Positions 19,066 to 29,175 of a stretch of DNA of 64,000 bases are shown here, piece after piece. The first letter of the stretch is position 1. Every line of letters begins with the position of its first letter. Location of the stretch: NCBI GenBank assembly GCA_947625755.1, contig CANQPJ010000008.1, forward strand, positions 54,937 through 118,936, given 5' to 3'. A model generated the notes under the pieces. The model did no database searches and was not told the origin of the DNA. It saw only the letters and a program-made list of their open reading frames with translations. This DNA is from an uncultured Lachnospiraceae bacterium (GTDB lineage Bacteria; Bacillota; Clostridia; Lachnospirales; Lachnospiraceae). The position numbers and the translations under genes were made by a program.

Positions 19066-19791
19066 TTATATTTCCACAACCTGACGAAAAACTTCTCCTA
19101 TCGGTTCATTAATAACCAAATCTGCTCTCTGGTCTTTTTGCGTTTTACTTTTATTTATTAAAACAAGTTTGTTGCCTCTGTAATAATCCACCAGCCCTGC
19201 TGCCGGATATACAGCTAAAGAGGTTCCTCCGATAATAAGCATGTCAGCGCCTGCAATTGCCTGAACAGAAAGCTGTATTGTCCTTTGATCCAGACCTTCT
19301 TCATATAGAACAACATCAGGTTTGATAACTCCTCCGCACTCACACTTTGGAACTCCTTTCATTCGGTATACTTCATCAAAACCATAAAATTTTCCACATG
19401 CCTGACAATGATTTCTATGCACAGAGCCATGTAATTCGTAGACTGTTTGACTTCCGGCTGCCTGATGTAAACCGTCTATATTTTGTGTAATCACGCATTT
19501 CAGCTTTCCCATCTTTTCCAGCTTTGCCAACGCCTTGTGTGCCGCATTGGGTTTTACATCCGGAAACAGCATCTTGTTTCTGTAGAATCTATAAAATTCT
19601 TCGGTGTTTTTCCTATAAAAAGTATGGCTTAATATCGTCTCCGGCGGGTAGTCGTATTCCTGATTGTAAAGTCCGTCTACGCTTCTGAAATCCGGGACGC
19701 CGCTCTCTGTGGACACCCCTGCGCCGCCAAAAAATACAATATTATCACTCCCATCAATCATCTTTTTTAATGCTTTGATTTTTTCCTCCAT
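19066..19791 (-). CDS. cobB: NAD-dependent protein deacylase (sirtuin)
   Basis: VFFGGAGVSTESGVPDFRSVDGLY, ITQNIDGLHQAAGS, ELHGSVHRNHCQACGKFY...PKCECGGVIKPDVVLYEE. Confidence 0.95.
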   Translation of the reverse strand: MEEKIKALKKMIDGSDNIVFFGGAGVSTESGVPDFRSVDGLYNQEYDYPPETILSHTFYRKNTEEFYRFYRNKMLFPDVKPNAAHKALAKLEKMGKLKCVITQNIDGLHQAAGSQTVYELHGSVHRNHCQACGKFYGFDEVYRMKGVPKCECGGVIKPDVVLYEEGLDQRTIQLSVQAIAGADMLIIGGTSLAVYPAAGLVDYYRGNKLVLINKSKTQKDQRADLVINEPIGEVFRQVVEI

Positions 19792-19837
19792 ATTACACCT
19801 CCCTGACCATATATTTATTGTATCATCTTTATTATTT

Positions 19838-20971
19838 TTACTCCACCAAAAAATCTATATTGGCTATGGTCAGCTTGTCTCCTATGCTGATAAGCTGCGG
19901 CTTGTGGGGTTTTAGCTTTTCTCCATTAAGAAATGTTCCATTGGTAGAGTTTAAATCCTCCACCATGAAATCATCTAATTCTTCCAGTATGCGTAAATGC
20001 ACTCTGCTGACCACCGCACTGTCGATACAAAAATCACAACTGCTATGACTTTTTCCAATAATATATGGAAAATCAAAAGGTTTTATATTAATTGGATTTT
20101 CTGTTCCTACAGCCGTCAACACAATGGGTTTGACCATTGTCCGGTTTGTTAAAAGCATTGTCCGTTCTTCTCTTTGATTGTACAATTCTGTATCTTCCGC
20201 AACAACCGATGGTTCCTCTGTTCCAATATAATCATCCCATTCCATTTCACTGGCAGTCTTATATTTATCTTTTTTTCGAAATAACTTTTGTATGGTTCCT
20301 AAAATTCCTTTTTTCTTTTCTACCTCTCTATCCCCTCTGTCTGCATCTGTTTGCTCTTTATTAATCTGCCATTCATTCTGCCTGTTCTGCTTCTTAATTT
20401 CCTTCTCCTGTTGTTCCTGCTGAAATTCCCGCATATTCCTGTAAGCACATTTTAATATATCCTGCAAGGTAAAGTCTGCCCCTATTGTAATCTGTTGTAT
20501 TCCATACGCTATCATTACTGCCTCTTTATCATCATGGTTAATATATTCCAGCAGTTTATCAAACAAATCTCTGATTCTTACTTGAAAGTCTTCCTGTCTG
20601 CTTGGAACATAGCAAAACTCATATTTTCCCGTCTGCCTGTTAAAATATATCATTTCTATATCAAAAACGATGCTGTTTATATCTAACAGATATTCGCTCA
20701 TTTTTTCTACAAGCACACTTATATCTTTTATAAAACTGTATAACTCTTTCCCTGACATTTGTTTTCTTGCATACAAATCCGGCAGCCTTGTCTTTGACGA
20801 GATATTATAATTTATAATAATGTTATTATTTATATGCTCTATTTTCATTGGCATAATCCCATCGATACGATTGTTTATAACCATTTGTAACTTATAATTA
20901 TTTTCGTCAATATCAAGGTTCTGTATCGTCATTGTATTTCTGTTTCCGTCTTTTTTATATATTATATCCAC
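19838..20971 (-). CDS. FHA domain-containing protein (DUF6382-like N-domain), last gene of the Tad operon
   Basis: C-terminal YIIGKSHSSCDFCIDSAVVSRVHLRILEELDDFMVEDLNSTNGTFLNGEKL is FHA. Confidence 0.9.
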   Translation of the reverse strand: MDIIYKKDGNRNTMTIQNLDIDENNYKLQMVINNRIDGIMPMKIEHINNNIIINYNISSKTRLPDLYARKQMSGKELYSFIKDISVLVEKMSEYLLDINSIVFDIEMIYFNRQTGKYEFCYVPSRQEDFQVRIRDLFDKLLEYINHDDKEAVMIAYGIQQITIGADFTLQDILKCAYRNMREFQQEQQEKEIKKQNRQNEWQINKEQTDADRGDREVEKKKGILGTIQKLFRKKDKYKTASEMEWDDYIGTEEPSVVAEDTELYNQREERTMLLTNRTMVKPIVLTAVGTENPINIKPFDFPYIIGKSHSSCDFCIDSAVVSRVHLRILEELDDFMVEDLNSTNGTFLNGEKLKPHKPQLISIGDKLTIANIDFLVE

Positions 20972-21375
20972 TAATTTTCTCCTTCTTTTTTTGTGTCCAG
21001 CAATGCTCTAATGGCATATAAAGTTTCGCAATTCATTGTTTTTTGCACAGTTAATGTCTCGTCCGCTTTCCTATGGATAATATTGTTTATAAAATTTGTA
21101 TTTCCATCACTGTCCATGGCAATATTAATTATATTCCGGTTACTATTTTCTGTTTTTGTTATTTTAGGGTTTATGACAAATAATGCCGGCATCAAAGCAT
21201 TACTATTGTCATATTCAACTGCCATTCCATACGCACCGCTTCTTATAGAAATAATATCATGTGCATAAAATGCCATATAGATAAAAGATGCTGTCACAAT
21301 CATTATGACAGATACAATAATAGATGCCTCAACCGATATTTGCCCTGACTGTGCCGTGTTAATTTTTTTATACAT
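20971..21375 (-). CDS. TadE-like minor pseudopilin
   Basis: GQISVEASIIVSVIMIVTASFIYMAFYAHD N-terminal pseudopilin segment; Tad context. Confidence 0.65.
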   Translation of the reverse strand: MYKKINTAQSGQISVEASIIVSVIMIVTASFIYMAFYAHDIISIRSGAYGMAVEYDNSNALMPALFVINPKITKTENSNRNIINIAMDSDGNTNFINNIIHRKADETLTVQKTMNCETLYAIRALLDTKKEGEN

Positions 21376-21814
21376 ATAATTCTCCTAATACAATCCAAAA
21401 AATATTTCCAACAAATAAAAAGGGAACAAAAGGTATGGCATTTTTTAATTTCATTTTTTTGAATATAAGCATTGCCATAGAAAATAGAGAACACAAAACC
21501 AATGCCATAAACAATATTTCCAGCATATTTTTTATGCTTAGTATTCCTGTTAATGTCAGCAAAATCAGAATGTCGCCTTGTCCGATTGCCTCTTTTGTAA
21601 CCAGAGAAATCATCAGTAAAATACCACACAACACTATCCCTGCCACAAGAGAACTGAAATCTATATCCTTTAGCAGTAGTTTTATTATAATTGCCATTCC
21701 ATAGTTTACTGCACATATCCCTGGGTATACTCTTCTTGTTTTTAAATCAATGACGCCGCATATAAATAAAAACAAACAACTCCATATTTTTAAAAACATA
21801 TTATTCTCCTGCAC
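21368..21814 (-). CDS. A24-type prepilin peptidase (TadV/CpaA-like)
   Basis: GVIDLKTRRVYPG (first Asp) and AIGQGDILILLTL (GxGD); polytopic. Confidence 0.85.
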   Translation of the reverse strand: MQENNMFLKIWSCLFLFICGVIDLKTRRVYPGICAVNYGMAIIIKLLLKDIDFSSLVAGIVLCGILLMISLVTKEAIGQGDILILLTLTGILSIKNMLEILFMALVLCSLFSMAMLIFKKMKLKNAIPFVPFLFVGNIFWIVLGELYV

Positions 21815-22649
21815 ATCTGCTGCAAGGCGGCATATTTTTTACCTCGCTTTTTTCTACTGTGATAATATTTCTTATAAGCCCGCTGCACATTAGACTGTTA
21901 TGGTATTTCGTTCCATCTTCCGTCACAAATATAGTGGATTTATCAGAGAGTTTTCCGCTTACACATATGGCACATTTTCTGTACTTGTACCCATAGCAAT
22001 TTTTTTCTACAGGCAGTTGTGAATATGTAACTTTTCTTATATGTATCGATAAGTGACTGCATTCTTTTGACAAGTGATATACTTTTCCATTTTTAGTTAT
22101 ATAAACAAATTCCTGTTGTTTTTGTATATCTCTTCCTGTCCAGTCCTTTATCAGACATCTTTGTGTTATTTGAACTTTTTTGTTTATCCATGGAACGTTA
22201 TAAAAGAAACGATATACAATGTCCAACTCTCCCATATCATTTTCTTTTACCTGTTCTCCCGATGTATTTATTTCCCGGTTTAGTTGTTTTTCCTGTTCTT
22301 CCACAATTTTCCCCTGCGTATTATCCCCATGGATTTTTGTCATTATCTGCTTATAAAATTTTATCTTTGACATTGCAACAGCAATGTTATTAATTTTTAC
22401 CTGATGTGCCAGCTGTTCATTCATCATAGTCAAATATCCAATGATGGAAAGCATCATAAGTGCAAACACAGTAATCGCAATCGATGCTTCAACTGTTATG
22501 CTTCCTTTCGAGGTAAATAAATACGCCCTTTTTCCTATGGATTTTTTGGTTTTTATTTTCTCTTTCTTTTTCGTTTTTGGCCCTTGTACTCGGAGAGAAA
22601 CACATCCTAAAATAATTTCATTATGTACAACAGGTTGGAAAAAGGGCAT
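21801..22649 (-). CDS. TadE-like pseudopilin with two C-terminal Cys-rich modules
   Basis: GSITVEASIAITVFALMMLSIIGYLTMMN then KVYHLSKECSHL...YRKCAIC and TKYHNSLMCSGL...CSRCAGE. Confidence 0.7.
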   Translation of the reverse strand: MPFFQPVVHNEIILGCVSLRVQGPKTKKKEKIKTKKSIGKRAYLFTSKGSITVEASIAITVFALMMLSIIGYLTMMNEQLAHQVKINNIAVAMSKIKFYKQIMTKIHGDNTQGKIVEEQEKQLNREINTSGEQVKENDMGELDIVYRFFYNVPWINKKVQITQRCLIKDWTGRDIQKQQEFVYITKNGKVYHLSKECSHLSIHIRKVTYSQLPVEKNCYGYKYRKCAICVSGKLSDKSTIFVTEDGTKYHNSLMCSGLIRNIITVEKSEVKNMPPCSRCAGE

Positions 22650-22651
22650 AT

Positions 22652-24397
22652 TTATTTACCTCCGCTTTTGAAATCTGCTTTGCACTTAACAGCAAAGCTG
22701 TAAGTTCCTATTTTTTGTCCTAAATTATGAATAACCCATGGCATTGACACAAATAACGGTTCCGATTCATATACTGCTTTCAGGCAAAAACCGGTAAAAC
22801 ACTGATTAATATCAAATAAATGATTATAGTTTTTCTTTACATTCATCTGAATCATATCCAGCATTCTCACAGTAATTGTTTGAATGCTTTTTTTCATTAA
22901 TAACAAATAGCAAAACTGCTGATAATTTATATCTCCCTTTTTATCAGAAGCATTGTTTTGTACTGCAAGCATACTTCTTAAACCTGTTTTCCAGTTACCG
23001 CTGTTTTTTATAAAATGAATCTTTTTCCCCAACATCATAATTTTCACATCATTTATAGCTTCTGCCAAAGCCCACGCTTCCGTTAGAACAGCTTTTATAA
23101 TAGGCTCCAAAAAGGGCACTCCGACAGCAGTTGAGGCGGAAGATGCAATAGAAGATAACTCCGCCATTTTTTTCTGATCTGTCAGTAAATATGCAAGAGC
23201 TGTCATATTTCTTATGCTTACCATTTGTTCCACAGTTGCCGTCAGATTACTTCTGTCATTATCTTTTCCGGCAATCATATATTCCAATTCATAACTTAAA
23301 CTGCTTTTCTTTTTTACATTACGGTAATTGCCAAACTTCATGCCGGCGTACATTACCATTTTTGCCTTGTCTGTTATGTTATTGAATGAAGTTGTTTTAT
23401 TATAATCTTTTTTTGATGGCAGATTTGAATCCGAAATGGAAGCAGAAGAAATATTTGACACATCATCTATTACAAGAGATAAAATACCCTTCTCCAATAA
23501 TTTTTTTGCATTTTCATAAATGCCCATATTTTTTTGGTCTTCTTCTGTTGAGGTCTTTACAGTCAGACTTTTTACTTGTGTGCTGATTTCTTCTCCTATA
23601 CGTTTCCATTTCTCTTTAAGATTTCCAGACTCAATAAGCTCTTCCCTCTCCATTGTGTTCTTTATTTGTTCCAGAATCTTAAAGTTTGAATCCATATAAT
23701 CATTACCACTTTTCCCCCGATTTTCCTTTAGGAATTCTTTTTTCTCTTCCTTATAAATTTTTATTTTTTCTATTATTTTGTTTATATATTTTAGAAATCC
23801 GGTTCTTTTCTTTTCAGTTTTAAGTTCTTTTTTTATATTTCTTCCCTGTAAATTTTTTATTCGATTATTAATTTCATCAACAATTTCACGAATTTCCGAA
23901 CTATCTTTTTCCTCTACATTAACCATATACCCGGATGTATCGCTTTTTTTCTGATTACTATTATTTGAATATAAATTAATTAACTTGCTTACTGCTTCTG
24001 TGGCAACGGCATATTTCATATAGGATAGAACCTGCTTAATAAAGTCTTCTCCTCCATTACGGACTACATAATTTGTTTTTTCAATATTAATATCTTTTAA
24101 ACGGGTAGCCATAATATTTGTTCCACTTGGATTCAAATCCGCCAAATTTATATTAGCTTGCAGGTACTTCATAAGTTGCTCTTTAATTGTCTTATCTTCC
24201 CATACAAGTAATACTCCATAATCTGTATAAATCTGTCTGGCATATCCTGCCAATACTGAATCTGATGCCAGATAAGTAAAACCTTTACACTCTGTCTGTA
24301 CTACATTCATTCGTGCTGCTTCTGTTATAATGCTGACAAGTAATAATACGCTGACCAGCACCAGACTCAAAAAAATTGTTATACTTCCTTTTTTCAT
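22652..24397 (-). CDS. TadG/DUF5702-like pilus-associated protein
   Basis: KKGSITIFLSLVLVSVLLLVSIITEAARMN pseudopilin-like N-terminus; Tad locus. Confidence 0.75.
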   Translation of the reverse strand: MKKGSITIFLSLVLVSVLLLVSIITEAARMNVVQTECKGFTYLASDSVLAGYARQIYTDYGVLLVWEDKTIKEQLMKYLQANINLADLNPSGTNIMATRLKDINIEKTNYVVRNGGEDFIKQVLSYMKYAVATEAVSKLINLYSNNSNQKKSDTSGYMVNVEEKDSSEIREIVDEINNRIKNLQGRNIKKELKTEKKRTGFLKYINKIIEKIKIYKEEKKEFLKENRGKSGNDYMDSNFKILEQIKNTMEREELIESGNLKEKWKRIGEEISTQVKSLTVKTSTEEDQKNMGIYENAKKLLEKGILSLVIDDVSNISSASISDSNLPSKKDYNKTTSFNNITDKAKMVMYAGMKFGNYRNVKKKSSLSYELEYMIAGKDNDRSNLTATVEQMVSIRNMTALAYLLTDQKKMAELSSIASSASTAVGVPFLEPIIKAVLTEAWALAEAINDVKIMMLGKKIHFIKNSGNWKTGLRSMLAVQNNASDKKGDINYQQFCYLLLMKKSIQTITVRMLDMIQMNVKKNYNHLFDINQCFTGFCLKAVYESEPLFVSMPWVIHNLGQKIGTYSFAVKCKADFKSGGK

Positions 24398-24399
24398 AT

Positions 24400-24570
24400 T
24401 TAAAATGTATTAACCTGATCCCGAATGGACTGATATACACTGTTTGCCACCGAGCTGATTTGGTTTTTAAACACTAACGCCAATCCCACTAAAACAAGTA
24501 TAATTAATACCACTTCAATTACTCCCATTCCACTTTCATCCTGCAAGAACTCTTTTAATCTTTTTTTCAT
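24400..24570 (-). CDS. flp: Flp-type (type IVb) pilin, 56 aa (absent from the ORF track)
   Basis: MKKRLKEFLQDESGMGVIEVVLIILVLVGLALVFKNQISSVANSVYQSIRDQVNTF; G^MGVIE prepilin cleavage site with Glu+5. Confidence 0.88.
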   Translation of the reverse strand: MKKRLKEFLQDESGMGVIEVVLIILVLVGLALVFKNQISSVANSVYQSIRDQVNTF

Positions 24571-24583
24571 AGCCTTTCCTTTC

Positions 24584-26023
24584 TTAAAAACTCATGGACA
24601 TAAACGCGGGTACCATAATTATTACAATCGCAATCATCAGCATAATGACCATTGGTCCTAATAACTTTGTCGATATTTGTCCACCTTGTTTTAACATGTT
24701 ATTTTTCTTTTCATTCATCGCTTCTTTTAATTCACTTTTCAGAACAAGGGAAAGTTCCTTTGTTCCCCTTCGGATATTTTGCTCAATTAATCCTGCCAGT
24801 TTGATATAACAGTGCAATCTGCATCGATTACCATACTGCTTGATTGCCTCTATTTCTGACACTCCACTCTTTATTTTTACAAAACACATATTTAATTCTT
24901 CATATGCATATCTGTACAATTTTTTATTTTGCCTTTTTTCTTCTTCATATCCTTTTACAATTCTCTCAATTACACGCCGAATGGATAAACCTGCATCATA
25001 ATATAAAAGTATTTCACTGACAATTTCGGGATAGTCATTTTGTAACTGCTGATTTCGTTTTTCTACTTGTTTTTTTAAATCATTATTCTGTAAAAAAAAC
25101 AATAATACAGCAATCGCAATACCGATTAATAAAACATAACCACTCATGTCCGATGTAATCGTTTCATAACGAACACTTTCTCCGTTTATCTTTGCCGGCA
25201 GCCTTACCTGCTCTGCATACTTATCATTTTCATTGATGTACTCCTGCAATTTTTCTTTTACACCGTTCTTTTGAGCAGGCGGAAAAACATTAACTGCAAA
25301 TTTATAGTCGCAGCTCACTTTTTTTAATGTCATTGTAGCAGTCAGTATTACTACTTCTCCTTTTTTATCTATTTTTTCCGACAGCACTCCATCGTAACCG
25401 ATTTTGCTGCTATCACTTATATTCCATGCGACTAAAATTTTTTCCTCTCCAACCTCCGTTACCAGATTTAAATCTTTATTGACCTTTTCCGGACTTTTAT
25501 TTTCTCCTAAAACTTTTTTAATTAATTCCTCTTTTCTCTGATTAAATATTTTTTCTATCTGCTCTTTTGTGTATTCTTTTCTCGCGACATTTACAGTTAC
25601 CTGTTCTGTTTTCCCGCTTTCGGTCTTAATTTTCAGACTATGTTCTACGTCCGTTTTTACACTCCTGGTAATAGTAGAAATTACACGATCGTCATTTTTT
25701 TCAGAAATGGAAATTGCCAATGTGATTAAAAACGTTATCCATACTGCAAAAATACACATGGCGGTCTTTTTTACAAAATACATATATCTTTCTTTTTCAA
25801 TATTTTCTTTGACCGCCAGTTCTTTTATAATTTCATTTACTTTATGATTATGGTTTATATTTTTTGCAGGAATCCTGTCCGCTATGAACATTGCCAGTCC
25901 ATAAATAAACCAAAGTTTATGCTTTCCTTTGTCTATTAACACTCTCTCTTTTCTTTTGTAAAATAGAGATAATAGAATTAAAATACCAAGTGCTGCACTG
26001 CCGGTAAATGTTACAGTTATCAA
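24584..26023 (-). CDS. tadC: Type II secretion F-domain protein (TadC-like)
   Basis: C-terminal QLQNDYPEIVSEILLYYDAGLSIRRVIERIVKGYEEEKRQ...LGPMVIMLMIAIVIIMVPAFMSM. Confidence 0.8.
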   Translation of the reverse strand: MITVTFTGSAALGILILLSLFYKRKERVLIDKGKHKLWFIYGLAMFIADRIPAKNINHNHKVNEIIKELAVKENIEKERYMYFVKKTAMCIFAVWITFLITLAISISEKNDDRVISTITRSVKTDVEHSLKIKTESGKTEQVTVNVARKEYTKEQIEKIFNQRKEELIKKVLGENKSPEKVNKDLNLVTEVGEEKILVAWNISDSSKIGYDGVLSEKIDKKGEVVILTATMTLKKVSCDYKFAVNVFPPAQKNGVKEKLQEYINENDKYAEQVRLPAKINGESVRYETITSDMSGYVLLIGIAIAVLLFFLQNNDLKKQVEKRNQQLQNDYPEIVSEILLYYDAGLSIRRVIERIVKGYEEEKRQNKKLYRYAYEELNMCFVKIKSGVSEIEAIKQYGNRCRLHCYIKLAGLIEQNIRRGTKELSLVLKSELKEAMNEKKNNMLKQGGQISTKLLGPMVIMLMIAIVIIMVPAFMSMSF

Positions 26024-26033
26024 ATGCTTCTCC

Positions 26034-26762
26034 TTATTCTTCCGTTATTATTTGTATTATTTTCTCGCCCCATATATAAGCTGCTACATATGCAATAATG
26101 CACCCTGTCATAATAATTTTCCCTAATATGCTCTCATACATAATATTTAAAAACCCCGGCGCCGATACAGTAATATAAAGAATAATAAACATAGGAATCA
26201 CACTCATTACTTTTTGTTCCATTTTCTTTTCCGTAATAGATGTGTTGATTTCTTCCTTTGTTTCTTCCTTTAGTACAATATCATCTGTTACGCTTTTTAT
26301 AATCTCCGGCATGTTTCCACCTGTCTTTTTTGCCACTTGGAACATCCGGGCAAACAATCGTGCATTTTTTAACTGCACTCTTTCAGCAAACTCCCAAACT
26401 ATTTTTTCTGTACCGGTATTCAGTTTCATTTTAGAAATCATAATTTTTATTTCCTGACATATTTCACTTTCTTTTCCATACATGGAACACATATCTTTAT
26501 AACTTTCTTTTATTGCGTTTTCCACGGAATATCCGGTTTTTAATCCATCGGAAACAGAAACCAGCATATCCTTAAACTGCTTTTCCAGATTCATTCTCTT
26601 TCTTCCTATAATCTGAATTTTTCTTTTTCGATATATAAAAATTGAAAGAGGAGTTAAAATTATTCCACTGATAAAATCTCCATAAAACAGTTTTCCTAAA
26701 ATAATAATTACAAGTTCTATTATCAATATGTTTATAATTTTTTCCTTATTTGTTATTCTCAC
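26034..26762 (-). CDS. tadB: Type II secretion F-domain protein (TadB-like)
   Basis: EKQFKDMLVSVSDGLKTGYSVENAIKESYKDM...FARMFQVAKKTGGNMPEIIKSVTDDI. Confidence 0.82.
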   Translation of the reverse strand: MRITNKEKIINILIIELVIIILGKLFYGDFISGIILTPLSIFIYRKRKIQIIGRKRMNLEKQFKDMLVSVSDGLKTGYSVENAIKESYKDMCSMYGKESEICQEIKIMISKMKLNTGTEKIVWEFAERVQLKNARLFARMFQVAKKTGGNMPEIIKSVTDDIVLKEETKEEINTSITEKKMEQKVMSVIPMFIILYITVSAPGFLNIMYESILGKIIMTGCIIAYVAAYIWGEKIIQIITEE

Positions 26763-27955
26763 AGCATCTTACCTGTTTCTATCCCATAATTTTTCAGCTT
26801 GGCTGTATTCTCTAATGTTCCTATTTTTCTTAATTGATTGTTTTCATAATGATATATTTTTTTAATTTGTATCTCATTATCAGCAATCCCTGTTACTTCA
26901 TTTATTTCCAATACCTTCCGTGTCTTGTCGGGCATTCTCGCCAAATGCACCATAATATCAATTCCTGCTGCAATCTGCGCCCGCACTGCGTTTAAAGGAA
27001 TCTCCATTCCCATAAGCACCATAGTTTCCAGTCTGGTAATCATATCTTTAGGCGAATTGGCATGTCCGGTACTCATAGACCCGTCATGCCCGGTATTCAT
27101 TGCCTGTAACATATCCAAAGTTTCCCCACCTCTTACCTCTCCCACAATGATTCTATCCGGACGCATTCGCAGAGATGTCTTAATCAAATCCCTTATGCTT
27201 ATTTCATTTTCGCCCTGACTGTTTGCCTGCCTTGCCTCCAGTCTGACAATATTTTTTACATTGATTAACTGTAACTCTGCCGAATCCTCTATGGTTATAA
27301 CTCTCTCATCTTCAGGTATAAAATTGGATAATACATTTAAAAATGTTGTCTTTCCTGAACCGGTTCCACCACTGACAAAAATATTGTAACCTGCCATTAC
27401 CAGTTTTTTTAAAAACACAGCGGCTTCCTTTGTTATGGACTTCCGGTCGATTAATTCCTCTATCGTAATCTGTTTTTTACCAAACTTTCTAATTGTAATA
27501 ACCGCCCCGTCCAGCGCTACGGGAGGCAGAACAACATTTACACGGGATCCATCTGCCAGACGCGTATCTACAATGGGATTTGACTCATTAACTCTTCTGT
27601 TGGTTTTTCCTACAATCTGCTGAATAATATCATGTAATCTGCTTTCCGAATTAATACTGTCATGATAAGGTTCTATCCTTCCTTCTTTTTCAACAAAAAT
27701 TTTATCTTTTCCATTAATCATTATTTCTGTAATACTATCTTTTTCCAACAAATCCTCTATCAGCCCCAATCCTCGAATAGAGTGAAAGACTTCTTTATGC
27801 AGCCTGAATCTCTGCTCAATCGTAATATATTTATAATCAATTTCCTGCTGTATTACCCTGTCTATAATTTCATGGAGTTCTCCCTCGTCCGGTTCTTTTG
27901 TCATATCTATTGTCTGAATGACTTTTTCCCTGATTTTTTCTTTATCAGCAGTCAT
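26759..27955 (-). CDS. tadA: CpaF/TadA family secretion ATPase
   Basis: [40 protein letters not shown]...[42 protein letters not shown]. Confidence 0.96.
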   Translation of the reverse strand: MTADKEKIREKVIQTIDMTKEPDEGELHEIIDRVIQQEIDYKYITIEQRFRLHKEVFHSIRGLGLIEDLLEKDSITEIMINGKDKIFVEKEGRIEPYHDSINSESRLHDIIQQIVGKTNRRVNESNPIVDTRLADGSRVNVVLPPVALDGAVITIRKFGKKQITIEELIDRKSITKEAAVFLKKLVMAGYNIFVSGGTGSGKTTFLNVLSNFIPEDERVITIEDSAELQLINVKNIVRLEARQANSQGENEISIRDLIKTSLRMRPDRIIVGEVRGGETLDMLQAMNTGHDGSMSTGHANSPKDMITRLETMVLMGMEIPLNAVRAQIAAGIDIMVHLARMPDKTRKVLEINEVTGIADNEIQIKKIYHYENNQLRKIGTLENTAKLKNYGIETGKML

Positions 27956-28962
27956 TATTCTTCCTCCTTTAACATGCCTCTGACATAATCTCCCAGCTCA
28001 CTCCATAATTGTTTTTCCAGAAAACTCTCATCCTCTACATCTATAGATACAGGAGGAACCTTTATCTTTGTACATATATCAAGAATTTTATTGTTTTCGC
28101 TCTTTAATACATATTCCTCAAAAGCAGATACCTTCATAAGAGACACGGGGTTTTCCACAATCGGCATAAAAATTTTGTTACAAATCTCTAATAGAGAAAA
28201 AGCATCGGCTACCACATGACTGGTATCAATAATTATTTTTTCATACATTCCGGTTGCCGCGATTGCCAAAATCATCTGCACCCATTTTTCTGTATCAATA
28301 TTTCTCAAGTCCTTGGAATATATTAACGGTGGAATATAATCCATCTGATGCATTGTATTTACAATCGCTTTTAGTTTAATCGGCAGTGTATCAGGATTCT
28401 GCTTGTAAAAATACATTAAGTCAGATAAATCTCCGTCATAGTTTTGATGAAAAATTTTATTAAAGGCAGAAAATTCCTCCAAATTAATATATAAAGTTTC
28501 AAAATCATTAGCGAGAATTTGTCCCAGTGTCAAGGCAAATATCGTCTGTCCGGTACGCCCTACCGGCGAATACACTGCTATCAGCTCCACATCTCTTGCC
28601 ATATCGGGTATTGCCGTCTCATAATTGTTTACCTCCACAAAATAATCTAAAAGCTCTTTTATTATCTTTTCTGAAGATTGGTATTTATATATAGATGCAT
28701 ACTCCGTATATTCTGATAACATTTTCCCATCAGACAATAAAATAATTTTTTCAATATTTTTATCTTTTAAGTCCGTTTCCATTTCCATTGCTGCAATAAG
28801 CAATATATCAATATGATGATTTTTTAAATACGCATACAATGCATCTTTATTGGTAAACGCTAGCGTCTTAAAAGGCATACTTTGTTTTTGATTAATATAT
28901 TGCATTAAACCGTCTGCATAACCACATTCCAAATCATAGATTGCCAATGTCCCTGTATTCAT
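27955..28962 (-). CDS. TadZ/CpaE-like ATPase, first gene of the Tad operon
   Basis: ELIAVYSPVGRTGQTIFALTLGQIL deviant Walker A; receiver-like N-terminus; overlaps tadA. Confidence 0.7.
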   Translation of the reverse strand: MNTGTLAIYDLECGYADGLMQYINQKQSMPFKTLAFTNKDALYAYLKNHHIDILLIAAMEMETDLKDKNIEKIILLSDGKMLSEYTEYASIYKYQSSEKIIKELLDYFVEVNNYETAIPDMARDVELIAVYSPVGRTGQTIFALTLGQILANDFETLYINLEEFSAFNKIFHQNYDGDLSDLMYFYKQNPDTLPIKLKAIVNTMHQMDYIPPLIYSKDLRNIDTEKWVQMILAIAATGMYEKIIIDTSHVVADAFSLLEICNKIFMPIVENPVSLMKVSAFEEYVLKSENNKILDICTKIKVPPVSIDVEDESFLEKQLWSELGDYVRGMLKEEE

Positions 28963-29175
28963 CCTCCATGCATCCTTTCTTTTTCTTTGTGCTCACATTA
29001 TATACAATCTTTTTTGTTTTGTCTATACTCTTTTAGTGACTTTATTTATATTTTAAAAAATGTTTGTATATTGTGAACTTGACACATAATAATATCATGG
29101 TATACTTATACATGGTAATTAAAACTATGTCATGTGGTTTTGGTCGATTTGTGTAGATTATTCTGGAGGTTTTTT

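Noticed and set aside
21303-21716. 137-aa ORF on - strand
   Set aside because: Alternate frame inside the prepilin peptidase and TadE genes; the overlapping frames carry recognisable families.
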